The notes: generated by a model from the letters alone, not told the origin. A DNA stretch of 64,000 nucleotides from Cycas panzhihuaensis (GCA_023213395.1 CM041465.1:169453741-169517740); one strand, 5' to 3'. Positions 11,611 to 23,296 are shown, numbered from the stretch's first letter. Numbers and translations: made by a program.

Positions 11611-11850
11611 TTATAGTAGATGAAGATATGAGTGTACTTGAAGTGCCTCTTGCATCACTTCTTAAGCCATTATCACCCATATCCTCTTACACAACTAGTC
11701 CATCTTTGGCTCTATCAACTTTAACATCCATTTCAAATGCTACCACAATAATGCCACTTATATCTCCTAATGATCTTCAAGTGGAGGTCACCAATATTCA
11801 ACCACCTTCTAAGTGGCTATAATAGTTATTAAAGGATACACCTCTTCCTC
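11611..11850 (+). other. Ser/Thr/Pro-rich linker between integrase and RT, element A
   Basis: An open stretch of 64 codons rich in Ser, Thr, Leu and Pro (11628-11822). This matches the variable low-complexity linker between integrase and RT in copia polyproteins, not a separate gene. Confidence 0.5.
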
Positions 11851-12700
11851 CTATAACTTCTAAAAGAGAGTCTAAAATGAGACACTCCACGAATTTTGAC
11901 TTAATGGCACATGTCCTTGAGACCTTTGAGCCTTCCATATTTGAGGAGGAAATTAAAGACTAAACATGAAAAGTAGTAATGGATAAAAAGATGAACTCTA
12001 TCCTTAAGAATGACACATGGGAGCTAATAGAACTACCACCTAGAAAGAAGCTAATTGACTATTAATGGTTTTATAAGGCCAAATTTTATGTTGATGGTAC
12101 CATCTAGTATCACAAAGCTTGCTTAGTTGTAAGAGGTTTCAAATAGTAAGAGGGAATTGATTATGATGAGTCCTTTGTACTAGTTACCAAAATGACTATA
12201 TTTTGTTTGGTTATGTCTCTTGTAGCTCAATTCAACTAGCCTAATACCAAATGGATATGAAGAGTGTTTTCCTGGATGGAGAGCTTACTAAAGAGGTTTT
12301 CTTAAAGCAACCTCTCGACTGTACTATTCTTGATAAAGAACACCTAGTTTGCAAACTCAAGAAAGCCTTATATAGATTAAAGTATGCACCATGTGCTTGG
12401 TACACTAAGATTGATGCCTTTTTTCCATAACATTGATTCACTTGTTCACCCTATGACTTAGACTTATATATTTAAATTAGAGGAAATTTGATCACTATCA
12501 TAGTGCTCTATATGGATGACTTGGTAATCATAAGGAATGATGATAAAGGTATAGCTTGATTATAATGAGAACTCAAAAGAAACTTTAAGATAACAAATCT
12601 TGGATTACTATACTATTTCCTTGGTGTTGAAGTATGGCAAGAACTAGGACACATACTTCTATCATAATCTAAGTACTTTAGTAAACTCTTATAGTGATTT
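11851..12700 (+). pseudogene. Reverse transcriptase relic, element A
   Basis: Copia RT in order: KMNSILKNDTWELIELPP, then EGIDYDESFVLVTKM, then after a frameshift near 12243 YQMDMKSVFLDGEL, KKALYRLKYAPCAWY, and finally LYMDDLVII (about 12509-12530), which keeps the two catalytic aspartates of the YxDD box. At least one frameshift and many stops (TAG, TAA, TGA) disrupt it. Substitutions such as Gly to Arg and Arg to Cys are transition-type changes. Confidence 0.8.
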
Positions 12701-13459
12701 AGAATGCCTGACTATAAATCTAAACTAATTTCAATAGAAGCAGGAACCAAGTTTAACTTGGATAAACAAGGAAAGCTTTTTGATCCCACTTTGTACTAAT
12801 ATTTAGTTGGGAGTCTCATTTATCTCACTCACACTCACCTAGATATCTCTTATGCAGCTAGGATCTATTCCAGGTATATGTCATAGCCTAAAGCATCCCA
12901 TTAGAAGGTTTCCACTAGAATCCTCAAGTATATTTATGATACATATTAGTTTAGACTTGACTACAACCAAACTAAATCTCCTTTCTTGAAAGGATACATA
13001 GATCCTAATTGGGAAGGTTGCCAAGACACATGCCATTCAACCTCAAGATACTATTTTGACATGGACTTAGTTGGAATCGCTTAGAGCTACAAGAAATAGC
13101 CTAATATTACTCTCTCCTCTACCAAAGTTAAATACAAAGTAGTCATTCATGCCATTATACAGTTGATTTAGCTATGTAGGATTCTTAGTGAGCTTAGACT
13201 TTAATAGACTTTAGTTACCATTCTCTATTATGATAACCAAAGTGTGTTGAAGATGACAAAGAATCTAATTTTACATATTAGAACCAAGAACATTAAGGTC
13301 CATAATCACTTAATCTATGAAGATATTTAAAATGGAGAAGTTGACCTTGTATATCAACTAATTGAGGACCAGGTTACAGATATTTTCACCAAAATACTTA
13401 GTAAACTAAAGCTTAAAAGGTTCTATCATGACCTAAGCATTAAATACAATGAAGCTATC
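12701..13459 (+). pseudogene. RNase H relic, element A
   Basis: The region after RT has the copia 'Y--LVGSLIYLTHTHLDI' connection block (about 12797-12850), then 'GYIDPNWEG' (Asp of RNase H), 'ITLSSTKVKY' (family 'LSSTEAEY'), 'YYDNQSVLK' and 'DQVTDIFTK'. All are in the correct order but split by stops. The last motif marks the end of the polyprotein about 80 bases before the 3' LTR. Confidence 0.75.
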
Positions 13460-13471
13460 ATTAAGGGAGGG
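13460..13471 (+). other. Polypurine tract of element A
   Basis: AAGGGAGGGT immediately precedes the 3' LTR, the plus-strand priming site in the right place and orientation. Confidence 0.6.
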
Positions 13472-13840
13472 TATTAAAACATCTAACAACACCTTATTAT
13501 ATTATATTTTACATGTATTATATACCTATTATATCATGGGGTGAGATCCCCTTTATGAATTAAATTATAATTTATATTATGGTTGGTTTTTCCCACTTGC
13601 CACTAAGTCGACCAATCATATTATTTGTATTTAGTCTTTGTATACTTATAAATTAAGCACAATCCCTCTCATTTATATACGAATTTTTGATATATATGGA
13701 AGCTTTGCCAAAATTTAGTTGCACAGTGTAGACAATTTATCTATAACACTCTCATGCAATCAATTTGTAGTGTTGAATCTTTATTTTCTGATTTATTATT
13801 TGCATGCACATAGTTTATGATCTTATTACCTAATTTAATA
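13472..13840 (+). repeat. 3' LTR of element A
   Basis: About 369 bp, direct repeat of 2301-2659. It follows the polypurine tract. Terminal bases are TA in place of TG. Differences from the 5' LTR are frequent and mainly transitions. Confidence 0.8.
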
Positions 13841-14120
13841 AATATAAGCATTTCTATTTAGAGTTATTGATGTAAAATTTTACTGCCAAAGGTGATAAGA
13901 TGATTTCTTTATATAAAGACATAAAATACCTTGGATTTCTTAATGTATAATCTTGTGGCCAAATTTGTATCAATAAAATTATTTATGCTACCAATGTAAA
14001 TCAACATGATTACCTTTTCCTCATATAAGATCCCATATAGTTTGATTATATAGGGTTGTTGGGTTTTTTATATGGCTACTAGTGAAATAGAAGATTTTCC
14101 ATCATCAATAAGCCTTTCTT
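13841..14120. other. Intergenic, no recognised feature
   Basis: AT-rich flank right of element A. No clean repeat of the left flank of A was found. Confidence 0.35.
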
Positions 14121-14860
14121 ATATATATTTTAAGTCATCAATAATGTTTGGTTTAATATTATTATTATTTGTATAAACAACATATAACTTTCATTGTTTT
14201 GAGTATAATTTATTGTGGTCAGGGAATCATTTTTTACTACAGTAGAAACAAATCTCATTCTTCTCATTTTAAGAAGCTAAAGTAGCAGTACGGATGGATT
14301 GCTATACTAGTGGGATGTAGCATGTTATCTTTTCTTTAAGTTTAGATTCTATACCCTTAGCCAAGGTAATGGCAAAAATTAAGGATTTATGCTAAAACAT
14401 ATATACCTCTATACTAATTTTAGGTCAAAGATTAGCTTAGTAGAATTGATTTTCTTCATCATCAGAGGCACTAACTTTAAGAGGTAATTTTTTTAAAGTG
14501 TACCATAAAGTCAGCAATTAAGGCTTCATTTTAGAATCAATATAAGAGTTATACCTTATAAGGTGTAGAGTTAGGCCCTTTAATATGTTGCTATAGTGCT
14601 TCAAAAAAAGAATCCTAAGGGGAATGATTCTATCTTTTTTGTCACTTCTACGCCTATATATAAATATACTCTTTGAGATGATTTATGCCAAAATGAGTCT
14701 TGATGTTTTCATTCTCGGTGTCTATATCCTTAAAGATCGACATAATCTTTTCAACACATTCATCTAGATTTGTAGTATTAAATCAGGCATTTAGAAGTGT
14801 TGGCATTTCCACATGGTGATGAGCTTCCTATTGTTCTCCTATTAGACAAATAAAATAACA
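14121..14860 (-). pseudogene. Decayed Ty3/gypsy-type gag fragment
   Basis: On the minus strand, 14188-14283 reads NEKNEICFYCSKK-stop-FPDHNKLY, matching the gypsy gag zinc finger of the form C..C..KW.PGH.C with Trp changed to TAG and Gly to Asp. Upstream on the same strand (about 14850-14600) lie pieces resembling the gag core: NTTNLDECVEKIMSIFKDID and THFGINHLKEY. No LTRs, protease or pol are attached, so this is an isolated relic interrupted by stops. The family assignment below superfamily level is not possible. Confidence 0.45.
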
Positions 14861-15739
14861 TACTTATTATCTCCTTAAAAAATTCCTCTAATGTATTAAG
14901 ATGATTATTGATAATATTTTCTCTCTATTACCTATTCTTAAATATCATTTATTTTTAACTTTAATTAGCATATGAGTGCTTGATGTAAGCTCCAATGTTA
15001 TCTCACATCTATGGTAGTGCTTAACTAAACTAAGAACTTTTGCATGAAAACAAGTGAGTATGAACTAAACAAAAAATAAAATTCTTGATGATGGTGACAC
15101 CTAAATTATAGCTCAATGTACAGGAATATATATATATATATATATATATAATTTCTCAAAATTATAAGAATTGGTGTGGATAGAAGAGGGGAAATTTGGT
15201 AGGTATTGGAAAAGATTTAAATTTCAAATGTGGAGAATATTTCATGGAAGGAATATTCATTTTAATATTACATCAAATTGAAAAGGTTTTATGTTAAATG
15301 TTGTTAGACAGATTGGCAATAGAATATGTAGACATTATAAATAGTGAGGATAAAGTGAAAAATACTAAGAAAAAAAAATTAGAAAAAAAAGGTATGGTGG
15401 CAAGATTATATAGAAGAAATTGAAATGGCATAGAGTTAATGAATTCATGGGAAAGTCAATTGTGAGACTCCTTTCAAAGTTAGACAAAGTTGCAAGAAAG
15501 ATGGGCTATGAGATGCTCCTTCTTAGTTAAAATTTATTTAGATACAAGTTGCTTATTGAAGTATGGGATAATGATGCTAGGAAGGATGCATAATAAATGA
15601 ATTAGGCATATGAACAATTTATATACAATGAAGGAAAGACAAAAGTGCATAAGAGATATACATAGAGGAAGATTTAAGGATTATATGAAGGTGTTTACTA
15701 GTGGATTTGAAGTATTGCTATGCCCATGGATTTTCTATA
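14861..15739. other. Intergenic with an AT microsatellite
   Basis: Apart from a perfect (AT)n run at about 15126-15150, nothing is recognisable. The rest is AT-rich, with short purine runs around 15360-15400. Confidence 0.5.
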
Positions 15740-16012
15740 TCTAATACCACTTATAATAGACCTAACATCTATTACCTATTAAATGTTAATAAATAGTCTA
15801 ACTAGATACATAAGTTAATTAAAAAAATAGTGAAATATAGGTTGATTAAGAAAGTTAAATAAAAACAAGTAAGACCAAGAGATCCTTTTAGAAATATTTA
15901 TTTAATATTTGACAAATTGATGATGTATAATAGTTTAAGAGAGATATGTATACATGCATTCACAACTATTCATGTTTTTGGTATCATACTCTTTTGGATC
16001 TCCATCTATCAT
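15740..16012. repeat. Dispersed repeat R1, copy 2, left part
   Basis: Matches copy 1 at 1480-1740. It is cut by element B directly after ATCAT (16008-16012) and continues at 23609. Confidence 0.5.
16008..16012. other. Target-site duplication of element B, left copy (ATCAT)
   Basis: ATCAT directly precedes the LTR start TGAAGG. The same 5-mer follows the right LTR at 23609-23613. Confidence 0.85.
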
Positions 16013-16324
16013 TGAAGGAAGGATGGATCTAGGAGATAAATCACTCACATGCACACAATGGAAATAGAGAATGAAAAAGAAGATGAAACAAGATATGAGA
16101 GTAAGCTTAGAGGTGAGAATAAATAATGACTTCCTCCTTGAGATTTCACCTTTTATTATTGAGGGTGAGCATTAGGGTTAGGATTTTCCCACCTAATGAC
16201 ATGAACCTGAAATTACATCTAAATGTATATAAAGTATATTTCATTAAGAGACTAATGCTAATAATATATCCTAAGGTCACATAATTAATCTACACAAATG
16301 ACCTTGATACATTAACCTCTTTCA
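16013..16324 (-). repeat. 3' LTR of element B
   Basis: 312 bp from TGAAGGAAGG to CTCTTTCA, pairing with 23297-23608 of identical length. On the minus strand it is preceded by the purine tract at 16325-16336. Confidence 0.92.
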
Positions 16325-16336
16325 ATCCCCCCCTTA
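16325..16336 (-). other. Polypurine tract of element B
   Basis: The plus strand reads ATCCCCCCCTTA, i.e. TAAGGGGGGGAT on the minus strand, immediately before the LTR start TGAAAGAGG. Confidence 0.85.
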
Positions 16337-16794
16337 ATGGTGGAAGGTCATTTTTAGAAAATCTATTCTATGAGGTCTTCATTTGAGCCTCATTATTACA
16401 TTAAAATTCTAAATGACACTTTTGTAGGAAAACCCTCATGGGGAATAAAAACCCACGAACTTTATAAGATCTATAGCCCCTTTTATAAATCAAAATGGCT
16501 AAGGTGGCTCTTTGATGTAGTCTGATAGCCAAGCAGCTTAAATGTGTAGTTTAATTTGCTAAGTCTCCATATACTGTTTGGTCATCCCCTATGCCCTTTT
16601 GGGTTTTCACAGGTTCTAATTTTCCAAAACAAGTAAAACCCTTATCCTTATGTGCCCATATGGGATTTTTACAAAGAGGATAGAACAGAGACTTACTCTT
16701 ATTCTTCCGCGCCCACAAGGGATTTTCACGAAGAGAATAGAGTATGATGATCCTGTTGCCATCTTCTTTGATCAATCAAAGATGGAGGCCCCTA
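16337..16794 (-). other. 3' untranslated region of element B with direct repeats
   Basis: Between the RNase H stop and the polypurine tract. It contains two degenerate copies of a ~40-bp unit (GCCCATATGGGATTTTTAC near 16652, and GCCCACAAGGGATTTTCACG near 16711), each followed by an 'AGAG.ATAGA' block, and a third weaker one near 16590. ORFs in this stretch on both strands are produced by the repeat and are not genes. Confidence 0.5.
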
Positions 16795-17330
16795 AGGCCA
16801 AGCTACCTTTGAAACTGTTCAAACTTCACCCTTTATAGCAGCTTGGTGAAGATATCGGCCACTTGATCTACTGTAGGGCAGTAATCTAATTGAATTATAT
16901 CGTCATGAACAAGCTCCCTAATCCTGTGGACTTTCATACTTATGTGTTTGGTACGATCGTGAAATACATAATTTTTTGCCATGTAGATTATTCATTGATT
17001 ATCCACATGAAGACTCGTAGGACTTATTTGAGTGATATTCAAGGTTTCCAATAATTTTCTTAGCCATATCACCTCTTTACTGGTCTCAGAAGCAGTAATG
17101 TATTCAACTTCGGTAGTTGAATCTGCAACTATCTTCTGCCATCTAGATCTCCATGATATTGGTGCTGTTCCAGGAAACATTACATACCCAAACATAGATC
17201 TTCCTGTATCTTTATCTCCTATAAAGTCTAAGTCTGTGTATACAGAAATCTTGAAGTCTGAATTAGGTTCATACAACAGACCATATTTGCTGGTCGTCTT
17301 AAGGTATCTCGACACTTGCACTATTGTCTA
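16795..17330 (-). pseudogene. RNase H relic, element B
   Basis: The minus-strand frame has SVYTDLDFIGDKDTGRS (RNase H Asp region), APISWRSRWQKIVADSTTEV (family 'SW.S.rQ..va.STtEAEY'), SLHVDNQ, and after a stop VDQVADIFTKLL near 16850. The ORF 16992-17321 is open for 109 codons. It is joined to the RT by a stop near 17328. This domain would degrade the RNA of the RNA-DNA hybrid. Confidence 0.8.
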
Positions 17331-18320
17331 CCAATGATTCTGCTTAGAATTTGTCATGTAACGAGCAAGAATGCCAACAAAGTGTATAATATATGACCTT
17401 GTATTGGTAGTGTAGATGATACTACCTACAAGTTTCCTATATAGTGTTGCATCTACCTCCCTAGTGTCACCTTCAACTGAGAGTTTGGTGTTAGGATCCA
17501 TAAGTAACATCACTGGTCGAGCATCTTCTAACTGAAACTTGGTTAGAAGATCATTGATGTATTTTTCTTGGGAGATGAAAATTTTTTCATTCTTTTATGT
17601 TACTTTAATTCCCAAGTAATATTTCATCAAACCGAGGTCAGACAATTTGAACATTTTGTCAAGGTCCTTTTTCAGCTAGCTTATTGCCTGTTCACTATTA
17701 CCCGTTACTAGCATGTCATCCACAAAGATTATGAGATAAGTGACTTTATCCTTATGGCACTTGATAAACAACATTGCATCAATATCTTGATAGTCACAAA
17801 CCTAGTATCCAAGTTGCCTCATCCTTTCAGACAACTTAGTAAACTAAGCACAAGGGGCTTGTTTAAGGCCATATAAGGACTTTCTAAGCCTGCAAACCTT
17901 ATGTTATTGACCTTCGATCTCATATCCTTCTAGCTGAGCCATGTAAATTTCCTCTTCAAGATCTCCATTGAGAAACACGGTTTTAATATCGAGTTGGTGG
18001 ATTTTCCAACCCTGTTGAGCAGCCAAGGCTACAAGAGTTCTAATTGTAGGCCACTTGGTTGTAGGTATAAAGACTTTAGTGTAGTCAATGCCTTCCCTTT
18101 ATGTAAATCCTTTAGCTACCAACATCACCTTATGTTTTTCAAGGGTGTCGTCTAATCTATATTTATTTTTGAACACCCATTTATTTTGAACTACCTTTCT
18201 GCCAAGTGGTAGATCAACAAGCTCCCATGTACCATTCTTGGTAAGAGTTTAGTACTCTTCATTCATGGCATTTCTCCAAGCTATATGCTTTACAGCTTCT
18301 TGGCACGTTAAGGGCTCTTC
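17331..18320 (-). pseudogene. Reverse transcriptase relic, element B
   Basis: On the minus strand: NGTWELVDLPLGRKVVQNKW, then EGIDYTKVFIPTTKW, QLDIKTVFLNGDLEEEIYMA, KSLYGLKQAPCA, and the polymerase box FVDDMLV (plus coordinates about 17706-17726) with both Asp retained. The connection domain follows with YRKLVGSIIYTTNTRS. Stops are few and mostly TAG where Gln, Trp or Arg is expected. Domain order and lengths are normal for copia. Confidence 0.85.
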
Positions 18321-18737
18321 ATTAAGAGTAAGATGCAATTCTGCTAGTTCAAGCTCAGTATATAATGATTCCTATATCCTTGCTCTATGGACACTTCAAG
18401 TGCGAGTTTTGCCCACCTCATCTGGTCATATGTCCTTATTGAGCTGGCGGGCTTCTCAAGATCCTCAAGTTGGAAATGATGTCCTAATTTCCCTAACTTC
18501 TTGGTTCTCATCATGTTCATTAAAATGATTATTTTGTGAGGAGGATGTTGATGTGCCTAAGGAAGATGGTCCTTCTACCACTATTTTGCCTTTATCAACT
18601 GAAGGTGGAGAGGATGGTTCTTCTATAATGGCTTTGCCTTTGTCAACTTTGCTATCTTCAAAAGATGGTGCTAGATGTATACTCATTGGTTTAGAGTCAC
18701 AACTTATATCCTCTAAGGCTCTATTGTCAGCTTCCAA
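18321..18737 (-). pseudogene. Low-complexity integrase-RT linker, element B
   Basis: A 90-codon open frame (18465-18737) rich in Ser, Pro, Glu and Lys, with a twice-repeated VDKGK..(I/V)(I/V)E(E/G)PSS unit. This is the variable linker of the copia polyprotein. It has no known catalytic role. Confidence 0.65.
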
Positions 18738-19734
18738 TATTTAGAGTAATTTATGTCTGTCCCCTCCCTAAATTTTAGAATCTGAATATCATAGTTGATA
18801 ACATTATTATAGTGATGTGAGGGTACTATGGAGTCTAATTTAAGTAATTGATCCTCTGTCTCCACAAAAACAACATCTTTGGTAACTATGATTTTTCGTT
18901 GTGAAGGTATGAAGACCTTATACCTTTTCTTATCCATAGGGTATCCAACAAAGATGCCTTTAAGAACCCTTAGTTAGAGTTTATTTTGATCTGCATCCAG
19001 AATATAGGCATAGCATGTAGAGTCAAAAATTTTAAAGTAGTGAATAATAGGGGCTTGCCTGGCCACCTTTTATTAGATAATTGTACTTCCTTTGATGGGT
19101 TAATAGCATTGATACAATAAATAGCTGTCCAGATTGCTTTAGCCCATAGATAGGTAGGTACACTTTTATATATTAACATAGCATGAGCCATGTTCATGAT
19201 TGTCATATTCATGCACTCAGCAACTCCATTTTGTTGTGGGGTACTTACTACTATTATTTGATGCTTGATGCTATTGTCTCGAAGGTAGCTTTCAAACTCA
19301 TGTGAGGTATATTCGCCACCATTATCAGTTCGAAGATATTTGAGTTGATAACCTGGCTCCTTTTTAGTGAGGGCTTTGAATTCCTTAAATATACAGAATG
19401 CTTCATCTTTCTTGTATAGAAATGCTACCCATGTGTTTCTCATGAAATCATCAATGAAAGAGATGTAATATAGCTTGCCCTTTAGTGAAGGAATGGGCAT
19501 TGACCTGCACAAATAAGAATATACCAATTGTAATGGATGGCTCGATTTCCACTGACTTTTGGGAAAGGGTTGTTGATGAGATTTGGTAATGATACAAACT
19601 TCATATTTAAAGGGCTTAGAGGAAAACTTTGGAAGGTTTAGAAGAGTGTTAGAAAGATCTCTAGGTCTATTAATATGAATATGGCCCATACGAGCATTCC
19701 AAAGAGCTTCTAGTGACAACGTTGGATGGGTCAA
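18713..19734 (-). pseudogene. Pre-integrase zinc finger and integrase, element B
   Basis: The 254-codon open frame 18970-19734 begins with the HHCC region (LWNARMGHIHINRPRDLSN, then YEVCIITKSHQQPFP, in which one Cys is Tyr). The integrase core follows: SLKGKLYYISFIDDF, YLRTDNGGEYTSHEF, TPQQNGVAE and YLWAKAIWTAIYCIN. The second Asp and the Glu of the DDE triad are kept, but the first Asp is Tyr (19513-19515). A shift near 18970 leads into the C-terminal part (18713-18937), with MDKKRYKVFIPSQRKI and VVFVE, the usual tail before the linker. Confidence 0.85.
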
Positions 19735-19789
19735 GATGGAATTAAATCTAAATTCTTCATCGGCATAAGGGCTTTAGGCACAATGGGCT

Positions 19790-20461
19790 TTAGAAGATGG
19801 AGAGCCATTCAATCGAAAGAGTTTGCCAGAGAGATGTCCTAGTCAAAACCACCTGATTAGTTAGAGGGTGAATGACCTTAAGAGTTTGGTAATTTATGGT
19901 TACACACAGATCAAATCCACGAGAAACAAGTGTGGATAAAGAGAGTAGGTTTTGTTTGAGATTGGGTATGTATAAGACATCAAGCAATGTAAAATCTTCT
20001 AAGCCTGGGAGTTTCAAGCGAATATTGCCAATTCCTTCAATAGGTTGTTGTGATTTATCAGCCATGTGAATAACTCCATGAACATTTGAGTCAAAAGTTT
20101 GATATAGACTACGATTGCATGTCATATGTTGAGTTGCTCCTGTGTCCATTATCCATTGTCCATTGATTGAAGCCATACTATTGGCAATTCCAATAGGGCT
20201 TGGCATTAGTGAAGGGAATTCACAAGTGATATATCTACACCGAGCTTCAAAGTATCTCTTTGGTTGGTCAATGGCATTTGATGTTGAAGATCCCTTAATT
20301 CTTTGAATGTGTGCTTGTACAAAACCTACACCACTAAAGGATTCTTCACAAGTTTCTTCAACATTGTGAGCTCCATGTTTTGGTTGGAACTTGGCCAACT
20401 TATAAGTGGCAGTTCTGCAATCTTTTGCTAAGTATCTTTTACAGTTACACTGATCACACAT
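19790..20461 (-). pseudogene. Zinc knuckle and aspartic protease, element B (223 open codons)
   Basis: The open frame begins with CDQCNCKRYLAKDC, a CCHC knuckle in which His is replaced by Tyr and Gly by Arg. About residue 113 it has WIMDTGATQHMT, the copia protease active site with Asp-Thr-Gly intact, followed by ADKSQQPIEGIGNIRLKL and VLYIPNLKQNLLSLS, the usual protease C-terminal motifs. This is the longest relic here with an intact catalytic motif. It ends at a stop near 19790, before the pre-integrase domain. Confidence 0.85.
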
Positions 20462-21346
20462 AATGGTTTGATTACCAGTCCTTAAGGAAGTAATGGTTTA
20501 GCCTGACTATCTTGCTCTTTGTTGAGGTGGCCCTTGGCCTTGAAACTGTCGAGGTTTTGGTTGACCTTATGGATGATTTCCCCTATTTCTTCCTCTTCCT
20601 CTTGCTTGGTTATTTCCTCTACCATGAGAGGGACCTTGATTTTTTATGTAGCAAACTTCTTCTTCTACCTCAAAGGCTGCATCTGGAAGAGAGTCAGAGG
20701 TTACAAAGTTTGTATCAAAGGTCTTGTCAAATTGTATAAACTTCTCAACAAGTGCTTTGAAGTTGAGTGTCTTCAATGTTCCACTAGATTCAAGACTTCC
20801 AAGCAAGTTTTTATAATCGAGGACATGCAAACATGACTGGATCAAAAATGCCCAAGTGATGCATTAGGTCTTAAAGTCTTTGTCAATTGCTTGTTTGATT
20901 GGTCGAAGGAGATTTATTGTCTCATGAGCTCATCCCTTTTGCATTTTTAGTTTGTTCATTTTCAAAATAAGATGAACAAATTTTAAATCTAACTTTGTAT
21001 CAAAGTTCTTTCTAAGAACTTCTAGGACCTTCTAGGCTGTATCATGTTCCTCTTCATTTATCAAGTTGTGCAAGGAGTGATCAATGACCAACAAAATTCC
21101 TGCACAAATCTTTTCATCATCTATCTCCCATTGTAGTTTAATTTGTAGCATCTGCAGACAATTGTTGGGGCAGATCCACTAGAAGCAGTTGTTGTAGTCA
21201 TTGCTGGTATGTTGGGTGTAGGCTGCAAGTGGGCTCTCCAAAGGCCTTCATACTTTGCAGTATTTTTAATTCCAGTGTACCATATATCCCAATTTTCTTT
21301 GCCTTTCAATATGTAATTAACATTTTACTTGAATTGAGATGACATG
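20462..21346 (-). pseudogene. Copia gag, element B (broken)
   Basis: From the ATG at 21346 the frame contains LKGKENWDIWYTGIKNTAKY, typical of the copia gag N-terminus. After several stops it passes through LHVLDYKNLLGSLESSGTLK and FIQFDKTF to an Arg/Gly-rich tail (GRGNNQARGRGRNRG) before the zinc knuckle. The middle third (about 20850-21120) has stops and shifts. ORFs on the opposite strand at 20512-20836 are shadows. Confidence 0.75.
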
Positions 21347-23282
21347 GTGATGATGAAGAAGTAGAAGAGATGATAGAAGTATATGTTAATAACACATGTG
21401 GCTAATACACCTAGCGCAACACATATGTATAAATGATTATTATGATGAGAAGCAAACAATAATTAACTAATTTTCAACAATTATATAAAAAATGAATATA
21501 AGTAATGATGTAAGAATGAGGCCTAATATAGAGATGACAAAGATTGATGATGTGTCATGCCACTAACCTCTCACTTATATCCAAATGTAGGTGAGGTTTT
21601 GATGCCTAAGGCTTCTAGTATACGATTAGGGCCTTCACCCGCGATACCCACACCTGCGCTTGGTGATAAAATCCAAGTCACAGTAGAGCCCAGGTACTCC
21701 CAGTCCTCACCTAGTTCACTAATGAGCAGCTATATACCTCCTCCAAAGAGTCAAATAGTACTGCGTATCCCATGGCTATAATGGATATTGGACCAGGTTA
21801 ATTTTAATCTTGTATTAAGGTTTTTAGTTTTCCCAGGTAGTTATCAGGATTATCCCTGATTAGAGGCCATAGGTATGGCTAACCTCTCCCTCCACCACAA
21901 TTCCAGTTAAGACTAGACCCAGTATGAAACCTACACCTCCCTTAGGGCCTGGGCTTCAGCCAACCTTGGTCTATTTCAACCAAGGTGAGTGTGCGCACAA
22001 GTCAAGAACTGGCGGTATAGATCGTACGGATGAGATTCCTTTTAGGAATAGTATTAGATGTTGCCATATAATTGAAAACTGAAATAGAAACTTGCCAAAC
22101 GTGCTTGCTTACTTTTTATGCCTACTTTTTTGTTGTTTCTACTTTTGTGATGCTTTATGCTATGTATGCAAATATAAAAGCATGCTAGATTTAGCAGGGG
22201 AACCAGATGTTGCTTCTGATCCAAGGTTTCCCTCGCTTTAGTACAATGTTTCCAAATATAATTTTGAAAGTTTTGATACAAAAGCCATAATGGGCTAAAG
22301 AGAGGATTAACTTGATGCTAAAATGATGATTTTTCTAAATCTATATGCATGCTATTTTGCCCTATTTTGTGATTTTTCTACAAAATTTATAAATAATGAT
22401 AAATGGGTAATTTTTTAGAAATTACAAATATGAAGGCCTAAATGATAAAATCTAAATTTATGACAAAAGGAAAGAGTGTTTAGAATGTCATTTCTGATAG
22501 ATTTATGAAGTTAGATTTCAGAAAAGGCACAAAAACTTTTATGCCCAAAAAAGCACCAAAGTAAAATCATGCCAGATCAACTATCTCAGAATTTGGATTT
22601 CAATATGTTAAAAGTTATGTTTTTACATATACATTAACTTTCCCTTTTGCACCATCTGTAAAATCTGCCAAACAATTACCTGAAATGCCCTTGTAAGGTC
22701 CTTTATGGGGTTGAGTAGGCAAAATTAGCAACTGTGAGAAAACTGCATAGATCTCACTAACTAGTGGATGAAATTTGATGAGATTTATCTTAAAATTATC
22801 TTAAGACATAAATATACCAGATCCCTTAATAAAAATTTCAGATCTTCAGCTTATAATTGAAGGATTTCATTAGGAAAGTGCTTTAAATCACTTATCCACA
22901 AAATTTACCCTTTCTGTCATAGCTAAAACTCACTATTTTAGGCTGAATCTAAAGTTTCTCTAGAAAATAAAAATGATCCTCTAGTGAAGGTGACCTTGCA
23001 TGCCAAATTTCATCAAATTTTGAGATCGTTAAATTTTTATAAAAATTTGGGTCTTTAATGCTTCCGGGACTATTCCAGTAGTTGAATGGCTTAAAAAACC
23101 TATATTCTTCACCTCTGAATTTCTACACACATGTACAAAGTAGCAACATACAAAATACTATAATTTTATACTCTCAAAATGTTAAAAAAATAAGGAATGC
23201 ACTCTCAATACTTCACATTGAAAGTGAAGGAGAGGCAAATTGACTCCATGCAAGTGGAATGGAGTGAATAGATCTCCTTCTA
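21347..23282 (-). other. Long leader of element B
   Basis: About 1.9 kb between the PBS and gag, with no retroviral motif. 21550-22030 is richer in G+C than its surroundings and contains a 74-codon ORF on the plus strand (21557-21781, Pro/Ser-rich, unassigned). The rest is AT-rich. The G+C-rich part may be a separate insertion, but no termini are visible. Confidence 0.45.
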
Positions 23283-23294
23283 GCTCTGATACCA
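23283..23294 (-). other. Primer-binding site of element B (initiator tRNA-Met)
   Basis: GCTCTGATACCA on the plus strand is the exact complement of the PBS TGGTATCAGAGC, two bases from the LTR end. The perfect match agrees with this element being the least decayed. Confidence 0.92.
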
Positions 23295-23296
23295 CA

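Larger units (their letters stand above)
2301..13840 (+). mobile_element. Element A: decayed Ty1/copia retrotransposon, interrupted by element G
   Basis: A pair of directly repeated LTRs (2301-2659 and 13472-13840) flanks a plus-strand internal region in copia order: gag, protease, integrase, reverse transcriptase, RNase H. The interior is split by the nested element G at 3867-8494; without it the element is about 6.9 kb, near normal copia length. A decayed tRNA-iMet PBS follows the 5' LTR and a purine tract precedes the 3' LTR. Every domain carries stops and shifts, so no protein can be made. No clean target duplication is visible (left AATGC, right AATAT), which fits great age. Its LTRs look more divergent than those of G nested inside it. 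Confidence 0.85.

Noticed and set aside
20512-20836. Plus-strand ORFs of 75 and 105 codons over the B gag
   Set aside because: Exact antisense shadows of the Arg/Gly-rich gag region of element B.
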